NCBI RefSeq assembly: GCF_000698575.1
Contig: NZ_JFHD01000041.1
Coordinates: 1-56,104, forward strand
From: Caballeronia zhejiangensis
Lineage (GTDB): Bacteria > Pseudomonadota > Gammaproteobacteria > Burkholderiales > Burkholderiaceae
Direction of reading: 5' to 3'
Length of the DNA stretch: 56,104 nucleotides
Shown here: positions 18,141 to 27,926 of the stretch, piece after piece
Numbering within the stretch: position 1 is the stretch's first letter
Layout of the letters: the number at the start of each line of letters is the position of its first letter
Position numbers and translations under genes: made by a program
The notes under the pieces: model-generated
Seen by the model: the letters and a program-made list of their open reading frames with translations, nothing else
What the model was told of the DNA's origin: nothing
The model's database searches: none

Positions 18141-19412
18141 TCAAATCATTGATTCGAGAATCTGAACGACATCACCATTCGATGCGTGTCGCCGGTACTC
18201 TAAAGCGAGTTCACGGGCCTTAGCTCTATATCTCGCATCCGAAAGGATCTTCCGTACGGCATCTCGCAATGCCATCACTGTGGGAGTGTTGGTCTGCAAA
18301 TCAATCCCTACTCCGGCCCAAGCGACCCGTGCGTTCACCTCTGCCTTATCTTCGGAGTTGCCTGCGCCAACTATTGGCACCCCGTAGCTAAGTGCTTGGT
18401 TTACGCTCCCATAACCACCATTTGTCACGAACACATCGACACGAGGCAGAAGCCATTCGAACGGCAGGTATGACGCGATTCGAGCGTTCGAAGGAATCGA
18501 GCCAGGTACGTCGTCAACAGATCGTCCGCCAGCGGTGACAACAACAAGCAAGGAGGGGTCGTCTGCCAATGCGTCAAGAGTTGGCCGAATTAGTTGTGTG
18601 AAGTCAAAGTTTGACAGCGTCCCCTGACTCACCAAGACGACCTTCTTTGAGCCATCCAAATCGCCAGCCCAGTCCGGCAACGGGGCTTGCTTGGGAACAA
18701 TGGGGATTGCGCCAATGAAGCGGACAGAGTCAGGCATGTCACTTCGAGGATACTCAAACTGAGGCACTGTCGTTTGCAGGTGCAGGTCCGGCAGATGCAC
18801 GACCGAGTCGAATATGCTGTCGTTCAGAGGCGAACTACATGTTTTCGCCAATATGTTGTTAAGATACGTCCGATATGGATCATCGAACGTCGCCTTGACT
18901 TCGGCTGCCAGCTCGTTATAGTGCCCCGGCGCTGCCAGCGGAAGCGCCATGTTACAAGGCGCTTCGTCTGCTCGGTGCCACAACAGAAACGTTATGCCGA
19001 AGTATGCGATTGGCGGGCGCTTCTTGCGTGCACCTAAGAGCAAAGGAAGCAGGCCGAAGAAGAGATTGTCCGACACAATCAGGTCGACAGGGAACTCATC
19101 GAGAACTTTACAGACGCTTGCGTATTGCGCCAACATAGGATCCGCGAACACCCGCTCAAAGTAAAATTTGTTGGTCTCAACGCCAGGCGGGATAGACGAT
19201 ATCTCAGGGAAGTATTGCACAAAGTTGCTGAGGTCCCTGTTCGCATTTCCTTCAAAGGCTCGAAAGGTCGCGCCGATAGCCTCCACTCGTTGTTGGAAGC
19301 TTCGGGCTGACAGGCCTATTACTTCATGCCCGCGGTTCACGAGGCCTCGGCCAATAGACAGAATGGGGTTCAGATGGCCCATGAGAGGAACAGACGAGAT
19401 CAAGACGCGCAT
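18141..19412 (-). CDS. macrolide-type (GT1) UDP-glycosyltransferase
   Basis: A 423-residue GT-B fold enzyme of family GT1 that transfers a sugar from a nucleotide donor to a small hydrophobic acceptor. The N-terminus (SVPLMGHLNPILSIGRGL) is the typical acceptor-domain start. The donor-domain signature TNGGYGSVNQALSYGVPIVG, followed by DKAEVNARV, is at about 330-365; the usual H of HGG is N here (TNGG). AGGA precedes the ATG. It is a single gene with no aglycone biosynthesis genes nearby, so the acceptor is unknown. Related enzymes glucosylate macrolides, flavonoids or sterols. Confidence 0.85.
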   Translation of the reverse strand: MRVLISSVPLMGHLNPILSIGRGLVNRGHEVIGLSARSFQQRVEAIGATFRAFEGNANRDLSNFVQYFPEISSIPPGVETNKFYFERVFADPMLAQYASVCKVLDEFPVDLIVSDNLFFGLLPLLLGARKKRPPIAYFGITFLLWHRADEAPCNMALPLAAPGHYNELAAEVKATFDDPYRTYLNNILAKTCSSPLNDSIFDSVVHLPDLHLQTTVPQFEYPRSDMPDSVRFIGAIPIVPKQAPLPDWAGDLDGSKKVVLVSQGTLSNFDFTQLIRPTLDALADDPSLLVVVTAGGRSVDDVPGSIPSNARIASYLPFEWLLPRVDVFVTNGGYGSVNQALSYGVPIVGAGNSEDKAEVNARVAWAGVGIDLQTNTPTVMALRDAVRKILSDARYRAKARELALEYRRHASNGDVVQILESMI

Positions 19413-19570
19413 GATATTCCTGCGTTGTGGATAGTCTTGATCTAGTTCGGCTCAGCCTGTCCCGCGGTTACAGAGACAATGAATAAATTGATTGCAGAAA
19501 CATGATTTCGGTGGACAACAAGAAGGACGAGAACTGACAGAGAGCGCGCGTCAGCGCTAACGTCAACGTA

Positions 19571-20566
19571 TCAACGGTCGTAGACTTTCAGCAGCATTTT
19601 CGCCGATTCCACCCGCTGTTGATGATAAAAGCAAAGCTTCAGATACAGATCCGTCTGAAGCTTGAATGTCTCAAGCGGCACCGTCTTCATGAGCTTCCCA
19701 AGCTTTCTGAGGTTGTCGTTCCAGTGTTCGAAATCGCCTTCAGCATCATGTCGAAGAGTGTCTCTGCAATACTGGAGAACCTCTTCCTTGTTTTCGACAG
19801 CATGATAAAGCTGGGCGAGAGCGACTGAATCATATCTCCACGGAAATCGCGCAACCTCCACTTGCCAGAACGTTGTGTATCCAGACTCGACCAAGGCGGA
19901 CGCGAACTGAGCGTCATACTGCGGATTTTTCAATAGGAAAGGCTCAATGTCGGTTAAAGTACGAATTGACTTACTAAGTTCCCGTACGCGCTTCAGCAGA
20001 GCGCTCGTAACTGCACGCATCCCTTCTGTCGTGTCAAGCTCCTGCGCCAACGCCGCAACGTCTTCGGCACTGAGCGAGACGGTCACATCCTCTAGCTTGA
20101 TCAGCTGAGTTGATTTCTGAATCTCCGCAGGTGTCAAGAAATCCGGGTTACTACCAATCCTCAGCCCGACTCTCGCATATGCCCGACCGATCAGCCGAGA
20201 ACAGAACTGCCTAGTTCCCCCTCGCACATACGCCGCGACAGGCGATACGGTCGCTTCTGCTAACGAATAGGGCGCGCCCGTTTCAGACCGTACGTAGCCA
20301 ACCACCATATCAAGAGTCGCTTCCGGCAGCTCGACAACGGGACGATAGGCGTATATCGCACAGCTCTCATGGTAGCGCATCTTGTCGATGTTTCTCGCTT
20401 GCACACCTTCGGACGTGGAGTCCATCACGGACGAGTTGGCGACATACAGCATCGCGTGCGATATATCGCTGTTGGTAAAGAAGCGAATGGCCGCACTAAT
20501 CTTTCCGGTCGACGTCGAAAGAATGATGTCGCCCTTCTTAAGTTTTCTAACGTCGATCTTCTTCAT
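19571..20566 (-). CDS. YiiX/YaeF-like permuted papain-fold (NlpC/P60) protein
   Basis: From ATG 20566 it has 331 residues. The first 150 carry the permuted NlpC/P60 amidase signature: KGDIILS, then SHAMLYV with His37, then FCSRLIGRAY with Cys122, which form the expected His-Cys pair in reversed order. Relatives are amide or thioester hydrolases acting on lipids or peptides. The remaining 180 residues are helical and unfamiliar (DVTVSLSAEDVAALAQEL and so on). There is no signal peptide, so it is probably cytoplasmic. AGG precedes the chosen ATG. Confidence 0.75.
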   Translation of the reverse strand: MKKIDVRKLKKGDIILSTSTGKISAAIRFFTNSDISHAMLYVANSSVMDSTSEGVQARNIDKMRYHESCAIYAYRPVVELPEATLDMVVGYVRSETGAPYSLAEATVSPVAAYVRGGTRQFCSRLIGRAYARVGLRIGSNPDFLTPAEIQKSTQLIKLEDVTVSLSAEDVAALAQELDTTEGMRAVTSALLKRVRELSKSIRTLTDIEPFLLKNPQYDAQFASALVESGYTTFWQVEVARFPWRYDSVALAQLYHAVENKEEVLQYCRDTLRHDAEGDFEHWNDNLRKLGKLMKTVPLETFKLQTDLYLKLCFYHQQRVESAKMLLKVYDR

Positions 20567-21235
20567 GTTGTACCTGGTAAGAGAAACGTCATCCAAGCAT
20601 TATCATACCGGGCGGTTCAGTGTCGCCGCCTGACGCAGTCCTAGCATAGAAACCAGTTGAAGATCGAGAAGCTGACGCAACCGGCAAGATAGTCGCGCCT
20701 TGATATGGGTCGACTCTTCCGCGGCACCGAACGTCCTTGCCAACCGACTTCTGAAAACGTTCGTGAAACTGGTTCAATGGCGGCGACGGCTCTGGACGCT
20801 CAAAGGCGCTCCTGATAATTGGCGATGGTCATTGGGCACCATACCGACGGTAACGGCGGCCGCTATGTTCGCGCAACAGGATGACACCTACACGGGCATG
20901 CGGCAGCCACGATCTTGAGCAGGACATTTTCTCCGATTTCTCAGCGCAACCGTGCTGGTAGCCGTTCTTCGTTGAGTATGCTGGATCTCGATAACTCCTT
21001 GCTTTCCCGCTCTCGGCTTAGAGATTGGCAACGCAACGGAACATGGAGACTCCCCTGTCATCGATTCATGCGCGATAAAATATTCTTATCGCGGTAAAAA
21101 AAATAGCATCTTTTTCGAGTCACCGTCCGCGACTAAACTCCGCTCATTCTTAATTTGCGGGTAGGCAAAATCCTCGCCTACAACCGCAGGCACCAGCAGG
21201 CAAAACGCTGCTCGGTGAATACAAGCGGAGACATG
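20567..21235. other. intergenic region upstream of the porin
   Basis: I find no supported gene in these 669 bp. Short frames at 20589-20918 have no family resemblance. The A-rich stretch near 21075-21110 (several TA-rich hexamers) is a likely place for the porin promoter, but I could not assign boxes firmly. Confidence 0.4.
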
Positions 21236-22372
21236 ATGACGGCAAAAATCGCCCTGCTAACCGGTGCACTGTGTTCCGGCTTAGCTATGAACGCATACTC
21301 GCAATCAAACGTAACGCTCTACGGACTTATCAATTCTGGCCTCACTTATCAGAACAACGCAAAGGGGTCGCCATTATTCAAGGCTCAGAGCGGCGCGTGG
21401 GGCGGTAGTCGTTGGGGCATCCAAGGGTCCGAGGATCTCGGCGGCGGCATCTCAAGTATTTTCCTGCTAGAGAACGGTTTTGACGCCTATTCCGGGACGC
21501 TTGGGCAGAATGGGAGAATGTTCGGCCGCTCTGCGTGGGTCGGAATCGCCTCACCATGGGGCAAGGTTACCGCTGGCCGGCAATACGAGGAAACGACCGC
21601 GTTTTTGGGAAAAATCAGTGCCTCGGGCTTGTGGGCCGGGTACATCGGAAGTCACATTGGTGACGTAGACAATGTCGGCGCGACAAATCGGGTCGACAAC
21701 ACGCTTCGCTACGAGACACCCGACTTAGCGGGGTTGCGTGTAAGTGCGCTCTACCGTGTCGGTGGCACGCCGGGAAACATTGGGACAAACGAAATCTTTG
21801 GCCTCGGCGCATCATATGTGCGCGGAGGCTTGCAAATGGCCGCAGCCTATGAAAACGTGCACAATCCCGCGACGTCGCTCTACGACGGCACTGTGGTTAC
21901 TCCCACGTTTGTCAGTCCCGCGAGCAACCCCATCTTCAGCGGATATGAGTCGGCATCGGACATGCGGGTGATTGGCGCAGGCGCAACGTATCAATTCGGC
22001 CAATTGACCGTTGGCGCCGTCTACACCAACACACAGTTCAGAGACGTCATTCGGACTGCCTCAACTCCACTTGCTGGAAGTCACACGTTTCAAGACGTCC
22101 AGGCCAACCTCACTTACCGAGTCAACACGAGCACGTTGCTGGGTGCAGCGTTCGACTATTTGAGTACAAGCACGGCGCATTACAGTCAAGCGATGTTCGG
22201 CCCCCACTACGCGCTTTCAAAGCGAACTGAGCTGTACGCCATCGGTATCTATCAACACGCTTCTGGAACGAATTCGGTCAATAAACCGGCGGTCGCGAGT
22301 ATCAACACACTCACCGCCTCCTCAACTCCGAATCAGGTTGCGGTGAATGCCGGCATCATTCAGCGCTTCTAA
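21236..22372 (+). CDS. general porin, Burkholderia OmpC/Porin_4 family
   Basis: A trimeric outer-membrane diffusion porin of about 378 residues. A signal peptide ends around NAYSQ, followed by SNVTLYGLINSGLTYQNN, the standard start of the family. SRWGIQGSEDLGGGISSIFLLENGF and GRSAWVGIASPWGKVTAGRQY are typical strands and loops, and the C-terminus ends in Phe (GIIQRF), as barrel insertion requires. GGAG sits five bases before ATG 21236; ATG 21233 is also possible. Next to the amidohydrolase/transporter genes it may serve uptake of the same substrate. Confidence 0.92.
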   Translation: MTAKIALLTGALCSGLAMNAYSQSNVTLYGLINSGLTYQNNAKGSPLFKAQSGAWGGSRWGIQGSEDLGGGISSIFLLENGFDAYSGTLGQNGRMFGRSAWVGIASPWGKVTAGRQYEETTAFLGKISASGLWAGYIGSHIGDVDNVGATNRVDNTLRYETPDLAGLRVSALYRVGGTPGNIGTNEIFGLGASYVRGGLQMAAAYENVHNPATSLYDGTVVTPTFVSPASNPIFSGYESASDMRVIGAGATYQFGQLTVGAVYTNTQFRDVIRTASTPLAGSHTFQDVQANLTYRVNTSTLLGAAFDYLSTSTAHYSQAMFGPHYALSKRTELYAIGIYQHASGTNSVNKPAVASINTLTASSTPNQVAVNAGIIQRF

Positions 22373-22423
22373 CGCGCGACATACGAACCGCTGGAAGCGC
22401 AATTCCCGAACTTGTTTTTGAGC

Positions 22424-23344
22424 CTATTGCAACGAATCCGCCTGCTCGCGCGCCGCCTGACGCAAACACTCGCTGAATCGCAGAACCGCCGGTGTCGGCG
22501 CAAGGTCTCGTCGAGAGATGATTGCGAAATCAAGTTCAGGAAGTTCATCTTGGATCGGTGCCATCGTGATTCCGAGCGGAATCATCGAACGGACCAAGGG
22601 TCGGGTATAGCAGCCAATCACGTCGGTTTTTGCAAGCAAACCGGCCCTCACGGCAAATGAAGAAGGTGCGTCAAGCATGCGTCTCGGAAAAGGAAGTCCC
22701 TGCGCTTCAAACATCGCCTTCATCACGCTTTGGGACAAACCCTCTGACGTCAGGGTTGCAATCCACTCTGCATCCAGCAATTCAGTGAGCCGAGTGGATT
22801 TAGCAAGAGGGTGCCCGGCCCGCATCGCGATCGCGAACCGGCAAGTAAATAACGAATCGTGTTCGAAGTCGCTGTCCAGCTCTGGCGCGCGGTGCGTTAC
22901 CGCAATGTCCAGTTCCCCGTTGCGCAAGCGGGCAAGAGTCTCGACGACTGAAAGCTCATGGATGCGCAGCTTCACCAAGGGCATCATCTCGCGAAACTTG
23001 AGCACCGCGTCTGGAAGGATCGTTAGCGCAATCGTCGAAAGCGTGCCCACGGAGACATTGCCGACGGGTCGATTTTTAACTTGCTCTATCGTTTCCCTAA
23101 CGCGCCGCATGTCAGCAAGAAGTTGTTCCGCACGTGGTAACAGAGCATCACCCGCCTCAGTAAGTTCGATGCCCCGGTTTGTTCGCGTGACCAGTTCGAC
23201 GTCAAGAGAGCTTTCGAGCTCGCGAATTGTGTGCGTCACTGCCGGTTGCGTAAGCCCTAGCTGTCGTGCCGCTGCACGAAGACTACCCAACCTCGCGGCA
23301 TACACAAATGCAAGCAATTGCTGCTGTTTCACTGCGTGCTCCAT
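22424..23344 (-). CDS. LysR-family transcriptional regulator
   Basis: A 306-residue regulator. The N-terminal winged HTH reads LLAFVYAARLGSLRAAARQLGLTQPAVTHTIRELE at about 10-45, followed by a periplasmic-binding-protein-like effector domain. It diverges from the M20 amidohydrolase, separated by 320 bp, so by the usual LysR arrangement it probably controls that gene and the downstream transporter in response to their substrate or product. The target is inferred from position only. Confidence 0.93.
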   Translation of the reverse strand: MEHAVKQQQLLAFVYAARLGSLRAAARQLGLTQPAVTHTIRELESSLDVELVTRTNRGIELTEAGDALLPRAEQLLADMRRVRETIEQVKNRPVGNVSVGTLSTIALTILPDAVLKFREMMPLVKLRIHELSVVETLARLRNGELDIAVTHRAPELDSDFEHDSLFTCRFAIAMRAGHPLAKSTRLTELLDAEWIATLTSEGLSQSVMKAMFEAQGLPFPRRMLDAPSSFAVRAGLLAKTDVIGCYTRPLVRSMIPLGITMAPIQDELPELDFAIISRRDLAPTPAVLRFSECLRQAAREQADSLQ

Positions 23345-23664
23345 GCCTAACTGCAGGCGAACCCATGAGGTTAAGGACGGAAAAACAGGATCGATACGTA
23401 TTCGCGAACGCTCAGCGTCGACCGGAAATTATAGATGACCACTGCGCAATAAGCCGTCGCAAGACGTCGCCATGATTGCGGTCATCGCAGCGATCACGTC
23501 AGCAATCCGCTCCGCAGGCCTTGATGTGTGGCGTTCCGAATCACAAATTGGATCTGCTCGTGTTGCCGCGAACACTCAAATGTTGAAGGCCCAAACGCTT
23601 CTTGATACACCACCTATCTAAGGGGGACTGCCGTCAAGGCTCTCCTCGAAAAAGGACTGATCGT
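23345..23664. promoter_or_regulatory. divergent regulatory region, LysR / M20 amidohydrolase
   Basis: This 320-bp divergent gap should hold both promoters and the LysR binding sites. No single T-N11-A box stands out among several weak candidates. A 49-codon frame from 23474 has no ribosome site and is not called. AAAGGA at about 23651 is the ribosome site for ATG 23665. Confidence 0.4.
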
Positions 23665-24852
23665 ATGTCGCACCTTGGATTTACCTCTATAGACGAGCTC
23701 GCGCCTCACTCTGGCGAGCTGTCTCACATCCGCCAACATCTTCATCAGCACCCTGAACTCGGGTTCCAAGAATTGCAGACGTCAGATCTGGTTGCTAGCA
23801 AGCTCAAGCAGTGGGGGTGGGACGTGACCAGAGGTGTTGGAAAAACAGGGGTCGTTGGGACGCTCAAGATAGGGAACAGTCATCGGAAGATTGGAATTCG
23901 GGCTGATATGGACGCTCTGCCCATCTTGGAAAAAACTGGTCTACCGTACGCCAGCGTCGAACCGGGAAAAATGCACGCCTGCGGCCATGACGGACACACA
24001 ACCATGTTGCTCGGCGCCGCTCGCCATCTGGCGGCTACTCGCCGATTCAACGGCACGGCGCATTTGTACTTCCAGCCCGCGGAGGAACTGGGAAAAGCAG
24101 GAGGCGCGCGAAGCATGATTGCTGACGGCCTATTCGAGCGCTTCCCGTGCGACGCAGTCTTCGGGATGCACAACCATCCCGGTGTGGAAATCGGTACGTT
24201 CTTGTTTCGCAGGGGCCCGTTCATGGCCGCCAGCGATAAGGTTTACGTCCATATCGATGGCGTCGGTGGCCATGCAGCGCGCCCGCACTTGTGCGTCGAC
24301 CCCGTCGTGGTTGCGGCCAGCATCACCATGGCGCTGCAAACAATTGTGTCTCGAAACGTCGACCCGTCCCAACCTGCGGTCGTAACGGTCGGCGCTTTGC
24401 AAGTTGGCGAGACCCACAACGTCATACCTTCTTTTGCCAAGATGCAGTTAAGCGTGCGCTCGTTCAATGACGAGATTCGCTCAGTCATGGAGAGACGGAT
24501 CCGAGAACTCATTCAATCGCAAGCCGAAAGCTTTGGCGCGAAGGCATCGGTCGACTATGTGCATGGGCCAGACGTAGTCGTGAACACCATTGAAGAAACG
24601 GATTTCGCCATTGCAGTCGCGAGGGAGCTCGTTGGCGACGAACACGTTAATACTCATGCGGACCTCGTGATGGCGAGCGAGGATTTCTCGTTCATGCTGC
24701 AACAGCGCCCCGGAACCTACCTTAGATTAGGCAACGGTACCGGAAAACGGGGTTGCTCCGTACACAATCCGCTCTACGACTTCAACGACGAAAATTTACC
24801 GATCGGTGCTGCCTTCTGGGCTCGGCTCGTCGAGCGATACCTCGCCCACTGA
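23665..24852 (+). CDS. M20 family amidohydrolase (HipO / IAA-amino acid hydrolase type)
   Basis: A 395-residue di-metal amidohydrolase of subfamily M20D, which cleaves N-acyl amino acids such as hippurate or indole-3-acetyl conjugates. Metal-binding and catalytic motifs are all visible: GIRADMDALPI, HACGHDGHTTML, YFQPAEE, MHNHP and MASEDFSFML, with a dimerisation domain between. AAAGGA lies ten bases upstream of ATG 23665. Its stop is 43 bp before the transporter start and the genes read the same way, so an operon importing and hydrolysing an acyl-amino acid is plausible. The substrate is not determined. Confidence 0.92.
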   Translation: MSHLGFTSIDELAPHSGELSHIRQHLHQHPELGFQELQTSDLVASKLKQWGWDVTRGVGKTGVVGTLKIGNSHRKIGIRADMDALPILEKTGLPYASVEPGKMHACGHDGHTTMLLGAARHLAATRRFNGTAHLYFQPAEELGKAGGARSMIADGLFERFPCDAVFGMHNHPGVEIGTFLFRRGPFMAASDKVYVHIDGVGGHAARPHLCVDPVVVAASITMALQTIVSRNVDPSQPAVVTVGALQVGETHNVIPSFAKMQLSVRSFNDEIRSVMERRIRELIQSQAESFGAKASVDYVHGPDVVVNTIEETDFAIAVARELVGDEHVNTHADLVMASEDFSFMLQQRPGTYLRLGNGTGKRGCSVHNPLYDFNDENLPIGAAFWARLVERYLAH

Positions 24853-24895
24853 CGACGAACGACCCTACCTAACAGATGTCAAGGATCGACAATTG

Positions 24896-26200
24896 ATGCC
24901 TACCACGAACAACACGGATGCTGCAGCTACGGTTACTGTGCGCAGCGGTTCGAGAAAGATGATGATTGCCGGAACCGTCATCGGCAACTGTCTCGAGTTC
25001 TACGACTTCACGGTCTACACCTACTTTGCCGTCATTATTGGGAAATTGTATTTCCCCTCTCAAGACCCGACGGTGTCTTTGATGTCCTCAGTTGCAACCT
25101 TCGCGGCGGGGTTCATTACTCGTCCGCTAGGCAGCCTGCTCCTCGGTCTCTATGCCGACCGGCGAGGTCGAAAGGCCGCTCTCAGCCTCACAATCTTGCT
25201 AATGGCATTCGGCACCGGTCTCATCGCCATCACGCCGACCTACGACCAAATCGGTGTCGCAGCGCCGATTCTCATCGTGCTTGCACGTCTCTTACAGGGA
25301 TTCTCGCAGGGCGGCGAATTTGGAACGGCTACATCCACCTTGCTTGAGGCCGGTGACCAGAAAGCCCGTGGCCTTCGCGTGAGTTGGCAGCTTGCGACGC
25401 AAGGCACTGGCACGATCTTGGGTGCAGGCCTGGCAGCGCTACTTTCGGCGACACTCTCGAGAGAGGCCTTGGACGCTTGGGGCTGGCGCCTGCCGTTTAT
25501 ATTTGGCGTTCTCATAGCGCCCGTGGGCATCTACCTGCGACGAAATCTCCACGAAGACTGGGTAGCCTCCGCCACCGAAGGCTCAGCCACAGGCATCCTG
25601 AGGGAGCTTTTCACCACCCACCTTCGCACACAGATATTGATCACTCTGACGGGTATGGGCGGAACCGTCACGGTGTACCTTCTCAATTTCATGCCGATCT
25701 ATGCAATCAAGACATTCGGTCTGCCAATGGCGACGTCCATGTTGGTCGGGGTGTCAACGGGCATGGTTACGATGTTTGCGGGTCCTTTGGCGGGCGCAAC
25801 GTCCGATCGTTTGAGGAGCCGCAAGACGCTAATCTTCATCGGGCGCGGTGCACTTCTCGTGGGGCTGCTTCCCGCATTTCTGTTTATCAATCGCACACCC
25901 TCCGTGAGCGTGATTCTCCCAATCACTGCTTGCCTGACTTTCTTCTACGCATTCGGTTCGGCAACCTCGTTCACCTTGATGTGTGAATCGTTGCCCCGAG
26001 CCGTGCGGGCAACCGGAATTTCGATTGCCTACGCCGTCAGCGTTTGCGTCTTCGGTGGCACCGCGCAGTTCGTTAGCGTATGGCTCGTCCGAATCAGTGG
26101 CGATCCTGTCGCACCGGCCTGGTATGCAACAGCATGCGTGGCAGTGTCACTGCTCGCGGTCTCGTTGCTCAAGGAAACTGGGAACAAATCGCTGCGCTGA
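24896..26200 (+). CDS. MFS transporter, metabolite:H+ symporter (MHS) family
   Basis: A 434-residue inner-membrane transporter with about 12 helices. The signatures GNCLEFYDFTVYTYFAVIIG, RPLGSLLLGLYADRRGRKA and RLLQGFSQGGEFG are those of MHS carriers (citrate, shikimate, alpha-ketoglutarate, tricarballylate), which bring in carboxylates with protons. AAGGA precedes ATG 24896. It directly follows the M20 amidohydrolase and probably imports its substrate. Confidence 0.9.
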   Translation: MPTTNNTDAAATVTVRSGSRKMMIAGTVIGNCLEFYDFTVYTYFAVIIGKLYFPSQDPTVSLMSSVATFAAGFITRPLGSLLLGLYADRRGRKAALSLTILLMAFGTGLIAITPTYDQIGVAAPILIVLARLLQGFSQGGEFGTATSTLLEAGDQKARGLRVSWQLATQGTGTILGAGLAALLSATLSREALDAWGWRLPFIFGVLIAPVGIYLRRNLHEDWVASATEGSATGILRELFTTHLRTQILITLTGMGGTVTVYLLNFMPIYAIKTFGLPMATSMLVGVSTGMVTMFAGPLAGATSDRLRSRKTLIFIGRGALLVGLLPAFLFINRTPSVSVILPITACLTFFYAFGSATSFTLMCESLPRAVRATGISIAYAVSVCVFGGTAQFVSVWLVRISGDPVAPAWYATACVAVSLLAVSLLKETGNKSLR

Positions 26201-26324
26201 ACGCAGGGCCTGAGCAGAGCAACGGGCTTCCTGCAGGATCATTCGAGATTGCGCACTGTTACTAACACCGTTGTCGCGAGATCAGGCGTTCACGCCACCG
26301 CTATAGAGAGAAAAGGAAATGAAT

Positions 26325-27578
26325 ATGGTCAACATTCCAAAGCACTTGGCCGCCGTATTGTTGACGCTTGCCTCAGCGGGTCTGTCCATCGCGTCGGCCG
26401 ACTCATTGTCGGCACCCGGCGACGGGGGCGTGCCAGCTTTTTACAACTGGAAGAAAGCAATACCGTCCAAGCCAGGTCAGCTTCTGCGCACAGAGCCGTT
26501 GACGGGACAACAGGAATTGGCGTCCGCTCAGGAGAACATTCGGATCCTATACGTTTCAACAGATGGCATCGATAATCATACCCCCGTTGTCGTGTCCGGC
26601 GCCCTGTTTTTGCCAAAGGGAACGCCGCCACGCGGAGGCTGGCCGCTAATGGCCTGGGCCCATGGCACTGTTGGAAGCGCGGACATTTGCGCGCCGTCGT
26701 TCACAGGTCGCAGCGACCGCGATATCCATTACCTGAACTACTGGCTGGCGCGGGGCTACGCAATTGTCGCCACCGACTATCAAGGGCTTGGCACGCCGGG
26801 AATTCACCCCTACGGACTGACCCGCCCGCTTGCATACGACGTACTTGATAGCATCCGCGCAGTGCAAAACGGGAGCTTCCCACTTTCGAAGCGTGTTGTC
26901 GTTTTTGGCCAATCTCAGGGCGGTCGTGCCGCGTTCGCAACAGCCGTCTACGCGAAATCTTACGCGCCCGATCTCGATATCGTCGGCGTGGTCGCAACGG
27001 GAACCCCGTACTCGACCGGCCAGGATTTAGCAGCAGCAGAGCATGTGGAGGCACATCGGTCGGTTGTTCCGACATTTGCTTACAACGTACTTCGCCTCAC
27101 CACAGCTGAGCGCCTGGACTCATCGTTCACTCCGGCCGACTATCTGAGCAGTCGGGCGATAGAGACGTTTCATTTGAGCCAGCGTGCCTGTCTCCACGAA
27201 ATCGAACGCGACATCGTGGAGAAGAAACTTACGTATAACGATAGTTTTGTGCGCTCCCCGTCAGCGGTGTTTAACAACATCGAACGGATGGCAGCCTACC
27301 CGACCTTAAACTCGGACATTCCCATTTTCATTGGTACAGGCGGCAAGGACCGCGACGTGTTCGTTCCAAGCCAGGTCGCGCTGGTGGCCAATGCCTGCAA
27401 AGCTGGAGATCGGATCGAATGGCATTTGTACCCTGCTCTCAACCATTCCGAGACCGTCAATGGCTCGCTTGTCGATTCGACGCGCTTTGTCGCCAGCGCG
27501 TTCGCAGGCAATCGCCTTGACGGTAACTGCGCATCGTCCATGGCAGATATCGCGAGAAATTTCCCGCCTCAGCAATGA
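26325..27578 (+). CDS. exported secretory lipase-type alpha/beta hydrolase
   Basis: A protein of about 417 residues with an N-terminal signal peptide (HLAAVLLTLASAGLSIASAD). The fold is the secretory-lipase (LIP) type: an oxyanion stretch MAWAHGTVG, then ATDYQGLGTPG, and the nucleophile Ser in VVFGQSQGGRAAF at about residue 197. A late GTGGKDRDVFVP and LNHSE supply the probable Asp and His. It probably hydrolyses esters in the periplasm or outside the cell. AAGGA sits seven bases before ATG 26325; ATG 26319 is too close to it. It follows the transporter by 124 bp and may be co-expressed. Confidence 0.85.
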   Translation: MVNIPKHLAAVLLTLASAGLSIASADSLSAPGDGGVPAFYNWKKAIPSKPGQLLRTEPLTGQQELASAQENIRILYVSTDGIDNHTPVVVSGALFLPKGTPPRGGWPLMAWAHGTVGSADICAPSFTGRSDRDIHYLNYWLARGYAIVATDYQGLGTPGIHPYGLTRPLAYDVLDSIRAVQNGSFPLSKRVVVFGQSQGGRAAFATAVYAKSYAPDLDIVGVVATGTPYSTGQDLAAAEHVEAHRSVVPTFAYNVLRLTTAERLDSSFTPADYLSSRAIETFHLSQRACLHEIERDIVEKKLTYNDSFVRSPSAVFNNIERMAAYPTLNSDIPIFIGTGGKDRDVFVPSQVALVANACKAGDRIEWHLYPALNHSETVNGSLVDSTRFVASAFAGNRLDGNCASSMADIARNFPPQQ

Positions 27579-27926
27579 GCGTTACCAAAGTGTATCTACG
27601 GTTGGCGCATCGAAATTCCTCGTTTCGTTCGCCTCCATAGTACACACGACCCCTTGTCAATCAAGCATTTGCGACACATATCACGCGGAACGATGACAAA
27701 ACCAGAATTTCGATGCTGCCTCCATTAATATCATCGGTCTGTTGAGCGCGTGTTTCTTTACCCTGTCCGAGTCAGAGTAATCTCACCCGTACGAGCGAGG
27801 CGCAGCGAATAGACGTGATTGTCCGATTGGCGTGCTGCGCTTTTCAGAAAATTGTTTATGCAAAAACGCAAAAACGAAAGCAGCCTAACTTCGCAAGCAT
27901 CAAAGCGCGGGAACGAATCTTTGAAT
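27579..27926. other. intergenic stretch between two hydrolase genes
   Basis: I see no gene here. An open frame from 27819 leads into the next hydrolase but lacks the features of a signal peptide start. The stretch probably holds that gene's promoter. Confidence 0.4.

Noticed and set aside
20700..20918. A 72-codon forward frame as a transposase remnant
   Set aside because: No DDE, HTH or terminal repeat signal could be found.
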